DNA from: Clostridiaceae bacterium | GTDB taxonomy: Bacteria > Bacillota > Clostridia > Acetivibrionales > DTU013 | Direction: 5' to 3' | Assembly: GCA_012519745.1 (NCBI GenBank) | Contig: JAAYPO010000069.1 | Location: 1 to 49,152, forward strand | Length of the DNA stretch: 49,152 nt | In this document: positions 27,271 to 36,027 of the stretch, one piece after another | Layout: each line of letters starts with the position of its first letter | Position numbering within the stretch: the stretch's first letter is position 1 | Translations under genes and position numbers: made by a program | The notes under the pieces: model-generated | Database searches by the model: none | Seen by the model: the letters and a program-made list of their open reading frames with translations, nothing else | Told to the model about the DNA's origin: nothing

Positions 27271-27864
27271 TCATTCTATTACTGTATATGATGCCGTCAT
27301 CTGTTCTCCGCCGCCTGAAACCATTATTGCGTATGTTCCCGGCGCTGTCTGTCTGCTAACATTCCACTCAAGCTCGACTATTCCATTATTTCCCGAACGC
27401 TTTACGACAGTGGATGTGAGCATATTGTCAGAAATTCTGTAAACACCTGTTATAGTGTACTCGGTATCAGGTTTCCCCCTTACAGACAGTGCACCTGTTT
27501 CGCCCTGCCTGACAGGTGATTTGATGCTCCTTAATACGAGACCTCCCACGTCCGACTGATTCCCGTCGCCTGTAGACAGTCTGGTCCCGGTGTTCCCTGC
27601 CGCTCCCCCGTCTGCTGTATTATCACCGGCTCCGATCAGGGCTGCGTAGTTCTGTCCCGGATAATCCTCCCTGCCTCTCTCGTATTGAAGGTCTGCTTCT
27701 CCGGTTCCGACAGCTCCAGCTCTGGGCAGTACAGCATTTCCCGCTCCTGCAGCATTGTCTCCATAATTCTGTCCTTGGGGTATATTGTCATCAAGCTCAG
27801 CTGCGCAACCGGATATGAACAATAAAAAAACAGGGACTATGAGCAATGATGATAATCTTCTCAT
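27271..27864 (-). CDS. Secreted lipoprotein of unknown function
   Basis: A 197-residue lipoprotein: positively charged start MRRLSS, hydrophobic core, lipobox FISGC (Cys about residue 20), then a long low-complexity Gly/Ala/Asn/Asp linker (25-105). The C-terminal domain is compact and beta-rich (about 110-197), with GALSVRGKPDTEYTITGVY and APGTYAIMVSGGG, reminiscent of bacterial Ig-like or surface domains. The ATG at 27864 was chosen because GAGGTG lies at good spacing; an in-frame TTG at 27879 overlaps the ribosome site. Single gene, outer surface of the membrane; partner unknown. Confidence 0.75.
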   Translation of the reverse strand: MRRLSSLLIVPVFLLFISGCAAELDDNIPQGQNYGDNAAGAGNAVLPRAGAVGTGEADLQYERGREDYPGQNYAALIGAGDNTADGGAAGNTGTRLSTGDGNQSDVGGLVLRSIKSPVRQGETGALSVRGKPDTEYTITGVYRISDNMLTSTVVKRSGNNGIVELEWNVSRQTAPGTYAIMVSGGGEQMTASYTVIE

Positions 27865-28149
27865 ATAAACACCTCGCAATCATTGGATAAGGTCATTTAT
27901 ATGATGCCCAAGAATGCCTGCTTATCATTATTGTATAATTTTCCACAGCACGGGCCTATTCGACCCAGTCCGACGGCTGGAAAAAATCCGTATAAACTCC
28001 GTGTGCTCCCATGTCCGTCAATTTAACATAAATATTGTAATCATTTATATGTTCGTTAGAGTGAAGAATCGTCTCGGGAATACTTTACCGCTCTGTGGAG
28101 AAAACTAAATCCTGGCATACCTACAATTTGTTATAAGGAGCGGAACAAT

Positions 28150-28332
28150 TTGAACAAAAGACGTGCAAAGCAAATAGCATCATCACCGATCATGGCCAAT
28201 GTCACCTACGAAGGTACACCTGTTTATATCGAAAGGATCAACGACATAACGGGGACAGCTTATATTCATCCCCTCGATATGCCCGGAATGCGCAGGGAGG
28301 TTTTTATATCGGAACTGACAGAAGAACAATAG
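28150..28332 (+). CDS. sspH: Small acid-soluble spore protein, H type
   Basis: A 60-residue SspH-family spore protein. Family features: NKRRAKQIASSP at the start, the NVTYEGTPVYIERI core and the GTAYIHPLD segment. SspH-type proteins accumulate in the forespore. The start is TTG at 28150, with AAGGAG 9 nt upstream. It is monocistronic with a 285-bp region upstream (27865-28149) that holds the lipoprotein start and no other gene. I could not assign a forespore sigma-factor promoter with confidence. Confidence 0.92.
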   Translation: MNKRRAKQIASSPIMANVTYEGTPVYIERINDITGTAYIHPLDMPGMRREVFISELTEEQ

Positions 28333-28393
28333 GCGGTACCTGCTTGGAATCAAAGGAAAATATTGAGATTTTTAAACACTATTTTCTAGCTTA

Positions 28394-28402
28394 TGGTATA
28401 AT
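28394..28402 (+). promoter_or_regulatory. Extended -10 promoter of the ABC ATPase/permease pair
   Basis: TGGTATAAT on the plus strand; transcription would start near 28409. That rules out the in-frame TTG at 28408 as the start of the ATPase gene. Confidence 0.6.
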
Positions 28403-28443
28403 ATCCTTTGTACGAAAACGCAAAGGATGTGGGGTCATTGAAG

Positions 28444-29235
28444 ATGGTAAGGCAGCCGGAAGAAGCAGTCGTGAGCATCAGAGGTCTGAAAAAGAGCTTT
28501 GGTGATAAAGAAGTCCTCAGGGGCATCGACCTGGAAATATTCAAAGGACAGATCATCGGCTATATCGGGCCGAACGGAGCCGGCAAAAGTACGACAGTAA
28601 AGCTGATGCTCGGTATACTCGAAGATTTTGAAGGTGAAATAAGGATCTTTGGCGAGGATATCAGAAACGGGAGCGTCGAGTATAAACGAAGGATCGGATA
28701 TGTGCCGGAGTCGGCCGATGTCTACGACAGCCTAACAGCCAGTGAATACCTCACATTCATAGGCGGGATATACGGTCTTGAGCATGATGCGGCAGACACC
28801 CTGGCCTCAAGGCTGATGTCACTTTTCGGGATCGGGGATGTATACCATTCGAGGATATCCTCATATTCCAAGGGAATGAAGCAGAAGCTGCTCATCATAT
28901 CAAGCCTGCTGCACGATCCGGATATCCTCTTTTTCGACGAGCCGATGAGCGGCCTGGACGCAAACAGCGTCATGGTGTTCAAGGAGATCATGTCCCTGCT
29001 GGCGGAACAGGGCAAGACGATATTCTATTCGTCCCACATCATGGATGTGGTCGAAAAAATAAGCAGCAGGATCATATTGATAAACGACGGGCAAATAGTT
29101 GCCGACGGCAGCTTTAAAGAATTAAAGCAAAAGAGCCGGGAGGGCTCCCTTGAGGAGATATTCAACCAGCTCACCGGCTTCAACATGCACAGGGAGATAG
29201 CCGATGAATTCATTTCTTTGGTAAAAGGGGTGTAG
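28444..29235 (+). CDS. ABC transporter ATP-binding protein
   Basis: A 263-residue ATPase subunit. After an N-terminal start (VRQPEEAVVSIRGLKKSFG) come Walker A GPNGAGKST, Q-loop region RRIGYVPES, signature variant YSKGMKQKL, Walker B ILFFDEPMSGLD and the H-loop SSHIMD. The YSKGM signature and the sequence around it match exporters of the ABC-2 type. ATG at 28444 chosen because the promoter sits just upstream and GGGG lies at 28431-28434; a TTG at 28438 is a close alternative. Its stop is 3 nt before the permease start, so the two are coupled. Confidence 0.93.
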   Translation: MVRQPEEAVVSIRGLKKSFGDKEVLRGIDLEIFKGQIIGYIGPNGAGKSTTVKLMLGILEDFEGEIRIFGEDIRNGSVEYKRRIGYVPESADVYDSLTASEYLTFIGGIYGLEHDAADTLASRLMSLFGIGDVYHSRISSYSKGMKQKLLIISSLLHDPDILFFDEPMSGLDANSVMVFKEIMSLLAEQGKTIFYSSHIMDVVEKISSRIILINDGQIVADGSFKELKQKSREGSLEEIFNQLTGFNMHREIADEFISLVKGV

Positions 29236-29238
29236 CTC

Positions 29239-30906
29239 TTGAAGGAATTCGGTCTTTTAAAGCTTCTTGACAGATTCAGCGATTTGTTCACACGGGCAGG
29301 GGCGGACTACGGTGTGCTGCGGCGGATACTGCATCTTAAGCTTGTTATGGACAGCCGGAGGGTCCCGACAGTCATTGCAAACAGCGGCAAGGTAAAGGAA
29401 GGGAAAAACTACTTCAAGTCGAGCCTTTTCATTTACAGCTTTATGGGACTTTTCACCGCATTGCTGATGTTGCTGCCCTTTCCAATGTTTTATAAAATGA
29501 ACTTTTCATTTGGGATGATAATCTTCTTGCTGATGTCTACTATGATCTCCGACTTTTCATCCGTATTGCTGGATGTCAGAGAAAAGAACATACTTACTCC
29601 AAGGCCTATATCTCCAAAAACACTGAGCACGGCAAAAGCCATACATATCATATATTATCTTTTTTACATCACTCTTGCCCTGGCAGGGCCGTCAATGGTA
29701 CTGGGAACTATCAGTTATGGTCCGGTCTTTCTCATAGTATTTTTGATAGAGATCATCCTCATCTGTACCTTTGTCGTATTTTTTACTTCGATACTCTATA
29801 CGTTGATCCTAAGATTCTTTGATGGGGAAAAACTTAAGGATATCATAAATTATTTCCAGATAATCCTTTCTGTGGTGCTGCTCATTTCCTACCAGCTCAT
29901 AGGACGTATATTTGACATTTCAAAGGTGGTGATCACCACATCCCCCGCCTGGTGGCATTATATCATGCCCACCGCCTGGTTTGCGGCTCCTTTCAGCCTG
30001 CTTTTGGAACATGACTGGTCCGTTTATAACATATATCTGAGTGTTGCAGCATTTGTCGTGCCATTATCATCTCTGATTCTATATATCAAGGCAGTAATGC
30101 CGCATTTTGAGAAGAATCTGCAGAAGCTTAATTCCCAAAGCAGCAGAAATACGGAAACTAAAAGTGTCAAAGCAGCAATTAACGAAAAAATCGCTAAATT
30201 GCTCTGTTCCACCGCCCATGAAAGGCTTTTCTTCAAATTCACGCAACAGCTGTCGGGAAATGAGAGGAAGCTCAAACTGCGTCTGTACCCGACCTTAGCC
30301 TTCTCAGTTTTCATGCCCTTTGTTTTTATGCTGAATTCCCTGGGTCGTGGCAAAACAACGGCTGGTTTTTTTGATGACATATCAAATGGAGTCTATTACC
30401 TAGGACTTTATTTTACTGCCATAATGCTTGGCAGCTCCATGCAGTTGCTGAAAAACAGTGAAAATTACAGAGGAGCCTGGATATACAGGGCATTGCCCCT
30501 CGAATCCCCTGTGCCCATTTTCAAAGGAGCTTTCAAGGGCTTCCTGTTTAATTTCATTATTCCGATATACCTGTTTACCTCTTTGATTTTCGTTATTATT
30601 TGCGGAATAAGGATCATTCCGGATGTTCTTTTGATTTTTTTCAATATGATGGCATTAATATTGCTGATATACAAATTGTCAACGAAGGAACTGCCGTTTT
30701 ATAAAGATTTCCAATATACCCAGGATGGAAATACAACAGCGAACATGCTGCTGTGCTTTCTTATAACGGGCTTGCTTGGCGGGGTACATTACCTCGTGAC
30801 TCTGGTTCCCTTTGGGGTGACAGTGAATCTGGCTATCTCGATCCTAATTGTCGTATTACTGTGGAAGAGCAGCTTTAAAATCGCCTGGAAGGATGTATCC
30901 TGTTAG
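29239..30906 (+). CDS. ABC transporter permease (ABC-2-like), 555 residues
   Basis: A long integral membrane protein with about 11-12 hydrophobic segments, the permease partner of the ATPase upstream. Segments begin after a soluble start (1-65), with notable groups at 66-110, 130-225, 240-280, 350-385 and 425-550. It does not clearly match a named family; the size and layout suggest an ABC-2-type exporter with the two halves fused. TTG start at 29239 with AAAAGGGG upstream. Its stop is 9 bp from the stop of the convergent hydrolase gene, with no terminator hairpin in between. Substrate unknown. Confidence 0.85.
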   Translation: MKEFGLLKLLDRFSDLFTRAGADYGVLRRILHLKLVMDSRRVPTVIANSGKVKEGKNYFKSSLFIYSFMGLFTALLMLLPFPMFYKMNFSFGMIIFLLMSTMISDFSSVLLDVREKNILTPRPISPKTLSTAKAIHIIYYLFYITLALAGPSMVLGTISYGPVFLIVFLIEIILICTFVVFFTSILYTLILRFFDGEKLKDIINYFQIILSVVLLISYQLIGRIFDISKVVITTSPAWWHYIMPTAWFAAPFSLLLEHDWSVYNIYLSVAAFVVPLSSLILYIKAVMPHFEKNLQKLNSQSSRNTETKSVKAAINEKIAKLLCSTAHERLFFKFTQQLSGNERKLKLRLYPTLAFSVFMPFVFMLNSLGRGKTTAGFFDDISNGVYYLGLYFTAIMLGSSMQLLKNSENYRGAWIYRALPLESPVPIFKGAFKGFLFNFIIPIYLFTSLIFVIICGIRIIPDVLLIFFNMMALILLIYKLSTKELPFYKDFQYTQDGNTTANMLLCFLITGLLGGVHYLVTLVPFGVTVNLAISILIVVLLWKSSFKIAWKDVSC

Positions 30907-30915
30907 CACGTATTC

Positions 30916-31842
30916 TCAAAGAACAATATACTTGCCTAGAAATTCAGCTACTCGTGTAACATACGTCTTGTAGTCGACTTCGCTTGCCAGACCGTGTCCG
31001 GCATCCGGTATGATCAGCAACTCCTTTTCACCTACCGCCGCATCATAAAGCTGGTTCACCATTTCATGCGGCACAAAGCTGTCGCTTCCCCCATGTATAA
31101 ATAGTATCGGCAATCCGGTTTTTTTCACCTGCTCCAGCGCAGATGCCTCCTTGAAAAAATATCCGGCTATGAGCTTTGATAAAAAGCTCGTTGTGTAAAG
31201 AAACGGGAATGCAGGCAGGTGATACAATCGCTTGAGCTGCCAGGATAACTCATCATATGCCGATGTATATGCACAGTCGGAAACAACAGCCTTGACCTGT
31301 GCCGGAAGATCCTCTCCCACGGTCATCAGCACAGTTGCACCGCCCATAGAGATGCCATGCAGCACAATGCTTGATTTCTCCCCTGTCAGTTCTATCGCTT
31401 TATCGATCCATTTCAAATAATCCTTCCGATCGAGCCAGCCAAAACCTATATATTTTCCTTCGCTCCTGCCATGAGCGCGTGCATCCGGCACCAGAACATT
31501 GAAGCCCAGATCATCATGATAGAATCTGGCAAAGCTATGCATATGAAACGCTTTGCTGCTGTAGCCGTGCGCCAGTATCACAGTTCTGCCGGAACCCCCT
31601 CCGGCCTTGATGAAATATCCATGAAGCTTTAGTCCGTCATCGGAATCGATGACTATGTCATCAAATCCATGCTTTTGCATCCAGTTATCAGGTGAACCCA
31701 TTATCTTGTACTCATCAGGATCCATATCTGGACTTTTTTTAAAGATATCCTTCCTGCTTCTGACGACAGCCTTGTGAAAGAAGTAGTAAGAGGCAACGAT
31801 AAATAAAAGCAGCAAAATCGTAATAATTGAACCTATCAGCAT
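30916..31842 (-). CDS. Alpha/beta-hydrolase, membrane-anchored
   Basis: A 308-residue hydrolase with an N-terminal membrane anchor (1-22). The fold shows the oxyanion region VILAHGYSSK, the nucleophile elbow HGISMGG (Ser165), the acid in HGGSDSFVP (Asp254) and the catalytic His283 in PDAGHGLASE, all three residues in order. Similar to the YqkD-type or BAAT-like esterase/peptidase group. ATG with GGGGG upstream. A TATAAT at 31903-31908 may serve as -10, but no good -35 accompanies it. Substrate unknown. Confidence 0.88.
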   Translation of the reverse strand: MLIGSIITILLLLFIVASYYFFHKAVVRSRKDIFKKSPDMDPDEYKIMGSPDNWMQKHGFDDIVIDSDDGLKLHGYFIKAGGGSGRTVILAHGYSSKAFHMHSFARFYHDDLGFNVLVPDARAHGRSEGKYIGFGWLDRKDYLKWIDKAIELTGEKSSIVLHGISMGGATVLMTVGEDLPAQVKAVVSDCAYTSAYDELSWQLKRLYHLPAFPFLYTTSFLSKLIAGYFFKEASALEQVKKTGLPILFIHGGSDSFVPHEMVNQLYDAAVGEKELLIIPDAGHGLASEVDYKTYVTRVAEFLGKYIVL

Positions 31843-32101
31843 GTCGATCCCCCTCTAATATCATAAAGCCCGGTGAGGTCTTGAATATTTCCGCTGCTAC
31901 TATTATAACGCATTATTCATACCTTTGTGCATTTCATTGAGGCGAAAACTATGTTCGCCGCTATACACATAGAACTGATTATTAAGCCAATGCGTATTGC
32001 TATATAAGATAAAGGCAATAATACCTTGTAGGTCTCAGATGCTCATAGATACATGGACACGCGAATATATTAATATTGATCATTCACTGTGGAGGTTAAG
32101 T

Positions 32102-32275
32102 ATGAGTTTAAATGAACTCAAACACAAATGCTTGCTTATTGACAGATTTATTAAAAAAATGAATGCCGAGGATATCCCCGGCAATATCAAGCCAATTATG
32201 CTAAAACTATATGCAAGCTCACTGAAGATCCGTCTCTCTGACAAAATGGCACAGGACATGATCCGATCTGCGTAG
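32102..32275 (+). CDS. Small hypothetical protein, 57 residues
   Basis: A single plus-strand gene, not recognised. The ATG at 32102 has a perfect GGAGG six bases upstream (32091-32095); the frame is open further upstream, but no other start there has a ribosome site. The product (MSLNELKHKCLLIDRFIKK...) is basic and helical, with one Cys and no membrane segment. It lies in a 450-bp gap between two minus-strand genes and runs toward the convergent gene at 32290. The rest of the gap (31843-32101) shows nothing else beyond the hydrolase promoter region. Confidence 0.6.
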   Translation: MSLNELKHKCLLIDRFIKKMNAEDIPGNIKPIMLKLYASSLKIRLSDKMAQDMIRSA

Positions 32276-32289
32276 CTCACCGCTTACTT

Positions 32290-32679
32290 CTATGCTTTTT
32301 CATCTTCTGTCTCTTCCCCGCTCTTGCTGTTTGACTGCAACACTCCTCGGATCATCAGTCCCACGCCGACTGCCGTACATCCGAACATAAGTATCGCAAC
32401 ATACAGGCTCGTGGGCTTGAAATAGATCTCCAGCCCCATCAGCAAGCCCAGCAGTATCGTAGCCAGACCAAATCCTATCAGTATCCAGCCCCATATCTGC
32501 TTTTTCATGGCAAACAGCAGGATAATTCCGATCAGGACCGGGAGAAGCAGTATTCCGAAAGGAGGATTGTACCCGCCTGTTATCCCCCGCAGGTTGAAAC
32601 CGCTCCTAACAACAGTATTCTGTGTTATGAGAAAGACACCCAGCACAAAAAAGGCTATCCCCGCAAGCAGATTCTTCAT
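32290..32679 (-). CDS. Small membrane protein, four helices
   Basis: A 129-residue membrane protein (start at 32679, MKNLLAGIAFFVLGV) with four hydrophobic segments (about 4-18, 40-55, 62-80, 92-112) and an acidic, probably cytoplasmic tail (SKSGEETEDEKA). In-frame ATGs at 32697 and 32709 exist; GGCGG at 32679-side spacing favours the inner one. It comes at the tail of the wal-murA-yycJ-rlmH gene run, but a 60-bp gap to the small ORF and no clear promoter leave its transcription open. Family not recognised. Confidence 0.65.
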   Translation of the reverse strand: MKNLLAGIAFFVLGVFLITQNTVVRSGFNLRGITGGYNPPFGILLLPVLIGIILLFAMKKQIWGWILIGFGLATILLGLLMGLEIYFKPTSLYVAILMFGCTAVGVGLMIRGVLQSNSKSGEETEDEKA

Positions 32680-32739
32680 GATACCGCCTACCCCCATTCC
32701 CACGTTCATAAATAATATGTAGCTTCTTGTTAGATATTA

Positions 32740-32829
32740 TCAAAATTCGTTTACTCTTTCAAGCCACTCGATGACAAGGGAATTCATCAACCCATCCTGC
32801 TCGATCTGCAAATTGCTCTGATTTTTCAC
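32740..32829 (-). CDS. Possible 29-codon small ORF overlapping the cysteine-cluster gene
   Basis: GTG start overlapping the TGA stop of the upstream gene (GTGA), 29 codons, ending with TGA at 32740. The peptide is KNQSNLQIEQDGLMNSLVIE followed by WLERVNEF, with an amphipathic helix in the second half. There is no good ribosome site besides AGG just upstream, so translation would need coupling. It may also be chance. Confidence 0.3.
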   Translation of the reverse strand: MKNQSNLQIEQDGLMNSLVIEWLERVNEF

Positions 32830-33326
32830 CCTGTCAGCTTTCTATACTCATCCAGAGCGCTTGAAAGCAAGCAGATAAATCGTCTGATTTCATCATCCCG
32901 GATAAGGGCCCGGAATGCATTGAGTACATTCCTTTTGAAGGCAGTATCTATTCCCAGGTCAATCGATCCTGATAAAAGAGGGCAAATATACTTCGCTCTT
33001 GGATCTTCGATCACGGTAAGCCGTCCTTTTTCATCGATATAAGGTGTGAAGGGAAAGATCCTGCAGGCCAAAGGCCTGTACCTCCGGTTGCATTTGCCGT
33101 TGCAGACCGCAAAAAGAACATCAGTATCCCGAAGCTTATCCTGCCTTATGAATAGAAAATCTTCATGGCCTTCAAACATCACTTCTTCACCCGGATAGAT
33201 ATACATACCCATGTCACTGTCACCTGAGCAGCATTTGCTGCTGCATATAAGGCCGCAGTCAAATTTCAAAGGTGTTGAGTCTTTCAGCAGTCTGTAAGCT
33301 TTTTTATACAGGATCCTAGTGTACAT
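32826..33326 (-). CDS. YkgJ-like cysteine-cluster protein
   Basis: A 166-residue soluble protein with the Cys pattern of the YkgJ-type Zn/Fe-S cluster family: FDCGLICSSKCCSGDSD, then FAVCNGKCNRRYRPLACRIFP, then YICPLLSG. The RPLACRIFPF motif is the family hallmark. Biochemical function unknown. The ATG at 33326 has GAGGTAATA upstream; the frame extends 18 codons into the end of rlmH, which was not used. It follows rlmH by 13 bp, so it is probably the same transcript. Confidence 0.85.
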   Translation of the reverse strand: MYTRILYKKAYRLLKDSTPLKFDCGLICSSKCCSGDSDMGMYIYPGEEVMFEGHEDFLFIRQDKLRDTDVLFAVCNGKCNRRYRPLACRIFPFTPYIDEKGRLTVIEDPRAKYICPLLSGSIDLGIDTAFKRNVLNAFRALIRDDEIRRFICLLSSALDEYRKLTG

Positions 33327-33339
33327 ATTATTACCTCTG

Positions 33340-33819
33340 TCATTTATGGTAAGTCTCGCCATGATTGATCTTAAATGCACGGAATATCTGTTCCAGTAAT
33401 ATCAAGCGGGTCAACTGGTGTGGAAAGGTCATGTCAGACAGGGACAACCTTAGATCAGCTTTATTGACCAGCTCGGCATCTATGCCCAGTGATCCTCCAA
33501 TAACAAAGATAATGTTGGATTTGCCGCTTGTCAGACAGTTTTGGAGAGTTGATGCAAATTCTTCAGAACTCTTTTTTACTCCTTTAACATCAAGAACTAT
33601 AAGGTAGGCTCCATCCCTGATCTTGCCTAATATCCTGGAAGCTTCCTTTTTCTTGATCTGTTCCTCCTGCGCCGGGCTTAAAGATGCAGGAGCCTGTTCA
33701 TCTTCTACTTCAATGAGCTGCAGGCCGCAAAAACGCGAAAGACGTTTTGTATACTCTGCCATTCCCTCTTTTAAGTAGCGCTCCTTAAGCTTGCCAACTG
33801 CAATGATCGTTACCTTCAT
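33340..33819 (-). CDS. rlmH: 23S rRNA pseudouridine(1915)-N3 methyltransferase
   Basis: SPOUT-class methyltransferase that methylates the pseudouridine in helix 69 of 23S rRNA. The 159-residue length is exactly that of the family. N-terminal KVTIIAVGKLKERYL, the SAM-binding knot around FVIGGSLGI, and the C-terminal SLSDMTFPHQLTRLILLEQIFRAF helix are present, ending in HGETYHK as usual. Start at 33819 (family start MKVTIIAVG); AGGAG lies 13 nt upstream, within the end of the yycJ gene. In Bacillus rlmH (yydA) also lies in the walRK neighbourhood. Confidence 0.96.
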   Translation of the reverse strand: MKVTIIAVGKLKERYLKEGMAEYTKRLSRFCGLQLIEVEDEQAPASLSPAQEEQIKKKEASRILGKIRDGAYLIVLDVKGVKKSSEEFASTLQNCLTSGKSNIIFVIGGSLGIDAELVNKADLRLSLSDMTFPHQLTRLILLEQIFRAFKINHGETYHK

Positions 33820-33835
33820 GAATAAAGCCAATCTC

Positions 33836-34624
33836 CTAAATCTCAATAACTCTGCCGACTCGGTCCCGCAGAGCAACATCAAGTGTATAATCAGTACCCG
33901 CCTTTAGCTTCTTCTCACACAGAGCATTGCATACGGTCTGATAGGCGAGCTCCGGGAAATTATTCTCCTTACTGAGATGCCCGAGCAGAAACTGCTTTGT
34001 CCCCTTCTCCGCCATATATGCAATGACTTCGCTGGCTGCATCATTGGAGAGGTGCCCATGAGCCCCTGCAATACGCTTCTTTAACGGCCATGGGTACGGT
34101 CCCACCTTCAGCATCTCACTGTCGTGATTCGACTCCAGCAGCAATAGATCACTGTCCATAAAGTTGTTTAAAAGCTCCATGCTGATATGACCTATATCCG
34201 TAGCAATCGTCACCTTCTTGCCGGATGATGAAAAACTGTATCCCACCGGTTCATTAGCATCATGAGGTATTGGGAAAGGTATAACGGTTATATCGCCAAT
34301 ATCAAACGGTGCATATGACGAAAACACTTTTTTATTACACTCAAGGACCGGCCCTATCATATGCTCCATGCCCTTCCATGTGCCCTCGCTGGCATATACG
34401 GGCAGGTTGAATTTGCGCGAGAGTATGCCGGCTCCCCTGATATGGTCACTGTGCTCATGTGAAACTAAAATAGCGCTGATTTCCGAAGGCTTTTCGTCAA
34501 TGGAACACAACGCTTCTATTATCTTTTTGCCGCTCAGGCCTGCTTCTACCAACAGTTTGGTCTCACCTGACGACACAAATATTGAATTGCCGCTACTGCC
34601 GCTGTATAAACTGCAAAATTTCAT
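33836..34624 (-). CDS. yycJ: Metallo-beta-lactamase-fold hydrolase YycJ/WalJ
   Basis: A 262-residue MBL-fold enzyme linked to the Wal system, probably a nuclease-like hydrolase involved in cell division or mutation avoidance. The metal motif HEHSDH sits at 56-61; further ligands are in IATDIGHI, SNHDSEM and GHLSKENN. ATG with GGAG upstream. Follows murA by 53 bp and precedes rlmH by 16 bp. Product name follows Bacillus yycJ; exact substrate unknown. Confidence 0.93.
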   Translation of the reverse strand: MKFCSLYSGSSGNSIFVSSGETKLLVEAGLSGKKIIEALCSIDEKPSEISAILVSHEHSDHIRGAGILSRKFNLPVYASEGTWKGMEHMIGPVLECNKKVFSSYAPFDIGDITVIPFPIPHDANEPVGYSFSSSGKKVTIATDIGHISMELLNNFMDSDLLLLESNHDSEMLKVGPYPWPLKKRIAGAHGHLSNDAASEVIAYMAEKGTKQFLLGHLSKENNFPELAYQTVCNALCEKKLKAGTDYTLDVALRDRVGRVIEI

Positions 34625-34677
34625 TTATTTGTCTCCGAAACATCTATTTTCCCAAGAATTTTTAAAGCCGACCGGAC

Positions 34678-35937
34678 TTAATCCTCCATACGGGTTATAT
34701 CTGCGCCCAGCTGCTGCAGCTTACCGACAAAATCCTCGTAGCCACGGTCAATATACTTGATATTATGAACAACTGTAGTTCCTGCTGCGGTAAGTCCTGC
34801 TATAACCACCGCCGCTCCAGCCCTCAGATCTATTGCGTTTACCTCTGAGCCAGTGAGGGATACAGGTCCATCTACGACAGCGAGGTTACCCTCAACGCGT
34901 ATTTTCGCTCCCATTCTTTTTAGCTCATCCGCATATTGAAAACGGGTTGGCCAGATGCTTTCTGTCACTGTACTGCTGCCGGTTGCCAGGCAAAGCAGCA
35001 CTGTAGTCATGGGATGCAGGTCAGTGGGGAAGCCTGGGTATGGTAACGTCTTGATATTGGCTTTCTGTATTGGGTTATCTCTTTTTACCCGTATCCAATC
35101 CTCACCCTCGATCACATCTATATTCATCTCCTGAAGCTTTGCAGACATCGACTCCATATGTTTTGGTATCACATTCCTTACTATCACATCACCCTCTGTT
35201 GCTGCGGCTGCTATCATATATGTGCCTGCCTCGACCATGTCAGGTATTATCGAATGTGTCTGACCGCCCTTCAGATGGCTGACTCCCTTTATCTTTATCA
35301 CATCGGTACCCGCGCCTTTTATGTTGGCACCGGCAGCGTTCAGGAAGTTGGCAGTGTCAACTATGTGCGGCTCTTTTGCAGCATTTTCGATAGTAGTGAT
35401 GCCTTCTGCTTTGACGGCAGCCAGCATAAGGTTAATGGTAGCTCCTACACTGACTACATCAAGGTATATCTGGCTCCCCACCAATTTTTCAGCAGAAAGC
35501 TTTATCATTCCATGCTCAACGACCACATTGGCCCCCATTGCCTCAAATCCCTTTATGTGCTGGTCCATCGGCCTGTAACCAAAGTCACAGCCTCCGGGCA
35601 GTGCAACTTCAGCTTTGCCGAATCGGCCAAGCAACGCACCCAGCAGATAATAGGATGCTCTCATGCTTTTTATCATCTCATAGGGAGCTATGTAAGAATT
35701 GACCGCACTGGAATCTATCTGAACAGTATTTCTGTCTTCAAATGTGACTGTTGCTCCAAGCTGTGTGAGTGTATCCTCTAAAATCTTCGTATCCCTTATA
35801 TCCGGAAGATTCTCTATCCTGCACTTCCCATCGATCAGCAGCGCTGCCGGCAATACTGCCACCGCTGCATTTTTTGCGCCACTGATATATACATCACCCT
35901 GCAGTGCCTTACGGCCATGAATAACGATCCTTCCCAA
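34678..35937 (-). CDS. murA: UDP-N-acetylglucosamine 1-carboxyvinyltransferase
   Basis: First step of peptidoglycan synthesis: transfer of enolpyruvate from PEP to UDP-GlcNAc. Family features: SGAKNAAVAVLPAALL, the catalytic-loop motif PGGCDFGYRPMDQHIKGFEA, and RMGAKIRVEGNLAVVDG. The TTG start at 35937 gives 419 residues, normal for MurA, and puts the catalytic Cys at 117 (115 in E. coli). It has AGGTG 6 nt upstream. An in-frame ATG at 36003 with a weaker GGTGG would add 22 basic residues. Its position between yycI and yycJ is unusual relative to Bacillus and ties wall precursor synthesis to the Wal regulator. Bacillota often have two MurA copies; this could be either. Confidence 0.92.
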   Translation of the reverse strand: MGRIVIHGRKALQGDVYISGAKNAAVAVLPAALLIDGKCRIENLPDIRDTKILEDTLTQLGATVTFEDRNTVQIDSSAVNSYIAPYEMIKSMRASYYLLGALLGRFGKAEVALPGGCDFGYRPMDQHIKGFEAMGANVVVEHGMIKLSAEKLVGSQIYLDVVSVGATINLMLAAVKAEGITTIENAAKEPHIVDTANFLNAAGANIKGAGTDVIKIKGVSHLKGGQTHSIIPDMVEAGTYMIAAAATEGDVIVRNVIPKHMESMSAKLQEMNIDVIEGEDWIRVKRDNPIQKANIKTLPYPGFPTDLHPMTTVLLCLATGSSTVTESIWPTRFQYADELKRMGAKIRVEGNLAVVDGPVSLTGSEVNAIDLRAGAAVVIAGLTAAGTTVVHNIKYIDRGYEDFVGKLQQLGADITRMED

Positions 35938-36027
35938 TCTGTGCACCTGCCTTCTTGTCCTTTGTATATAGGAGTATCTTTGTCGATTGGCATCCCACTT
36001 CATTATACCACCGTTTTTTCTATAATA

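Noticed and set aside
28408-28443. Upstream TTG start for the ABC ATPase
   Set aside because: It coincides with the predicted transcription start and has no ribosome site.
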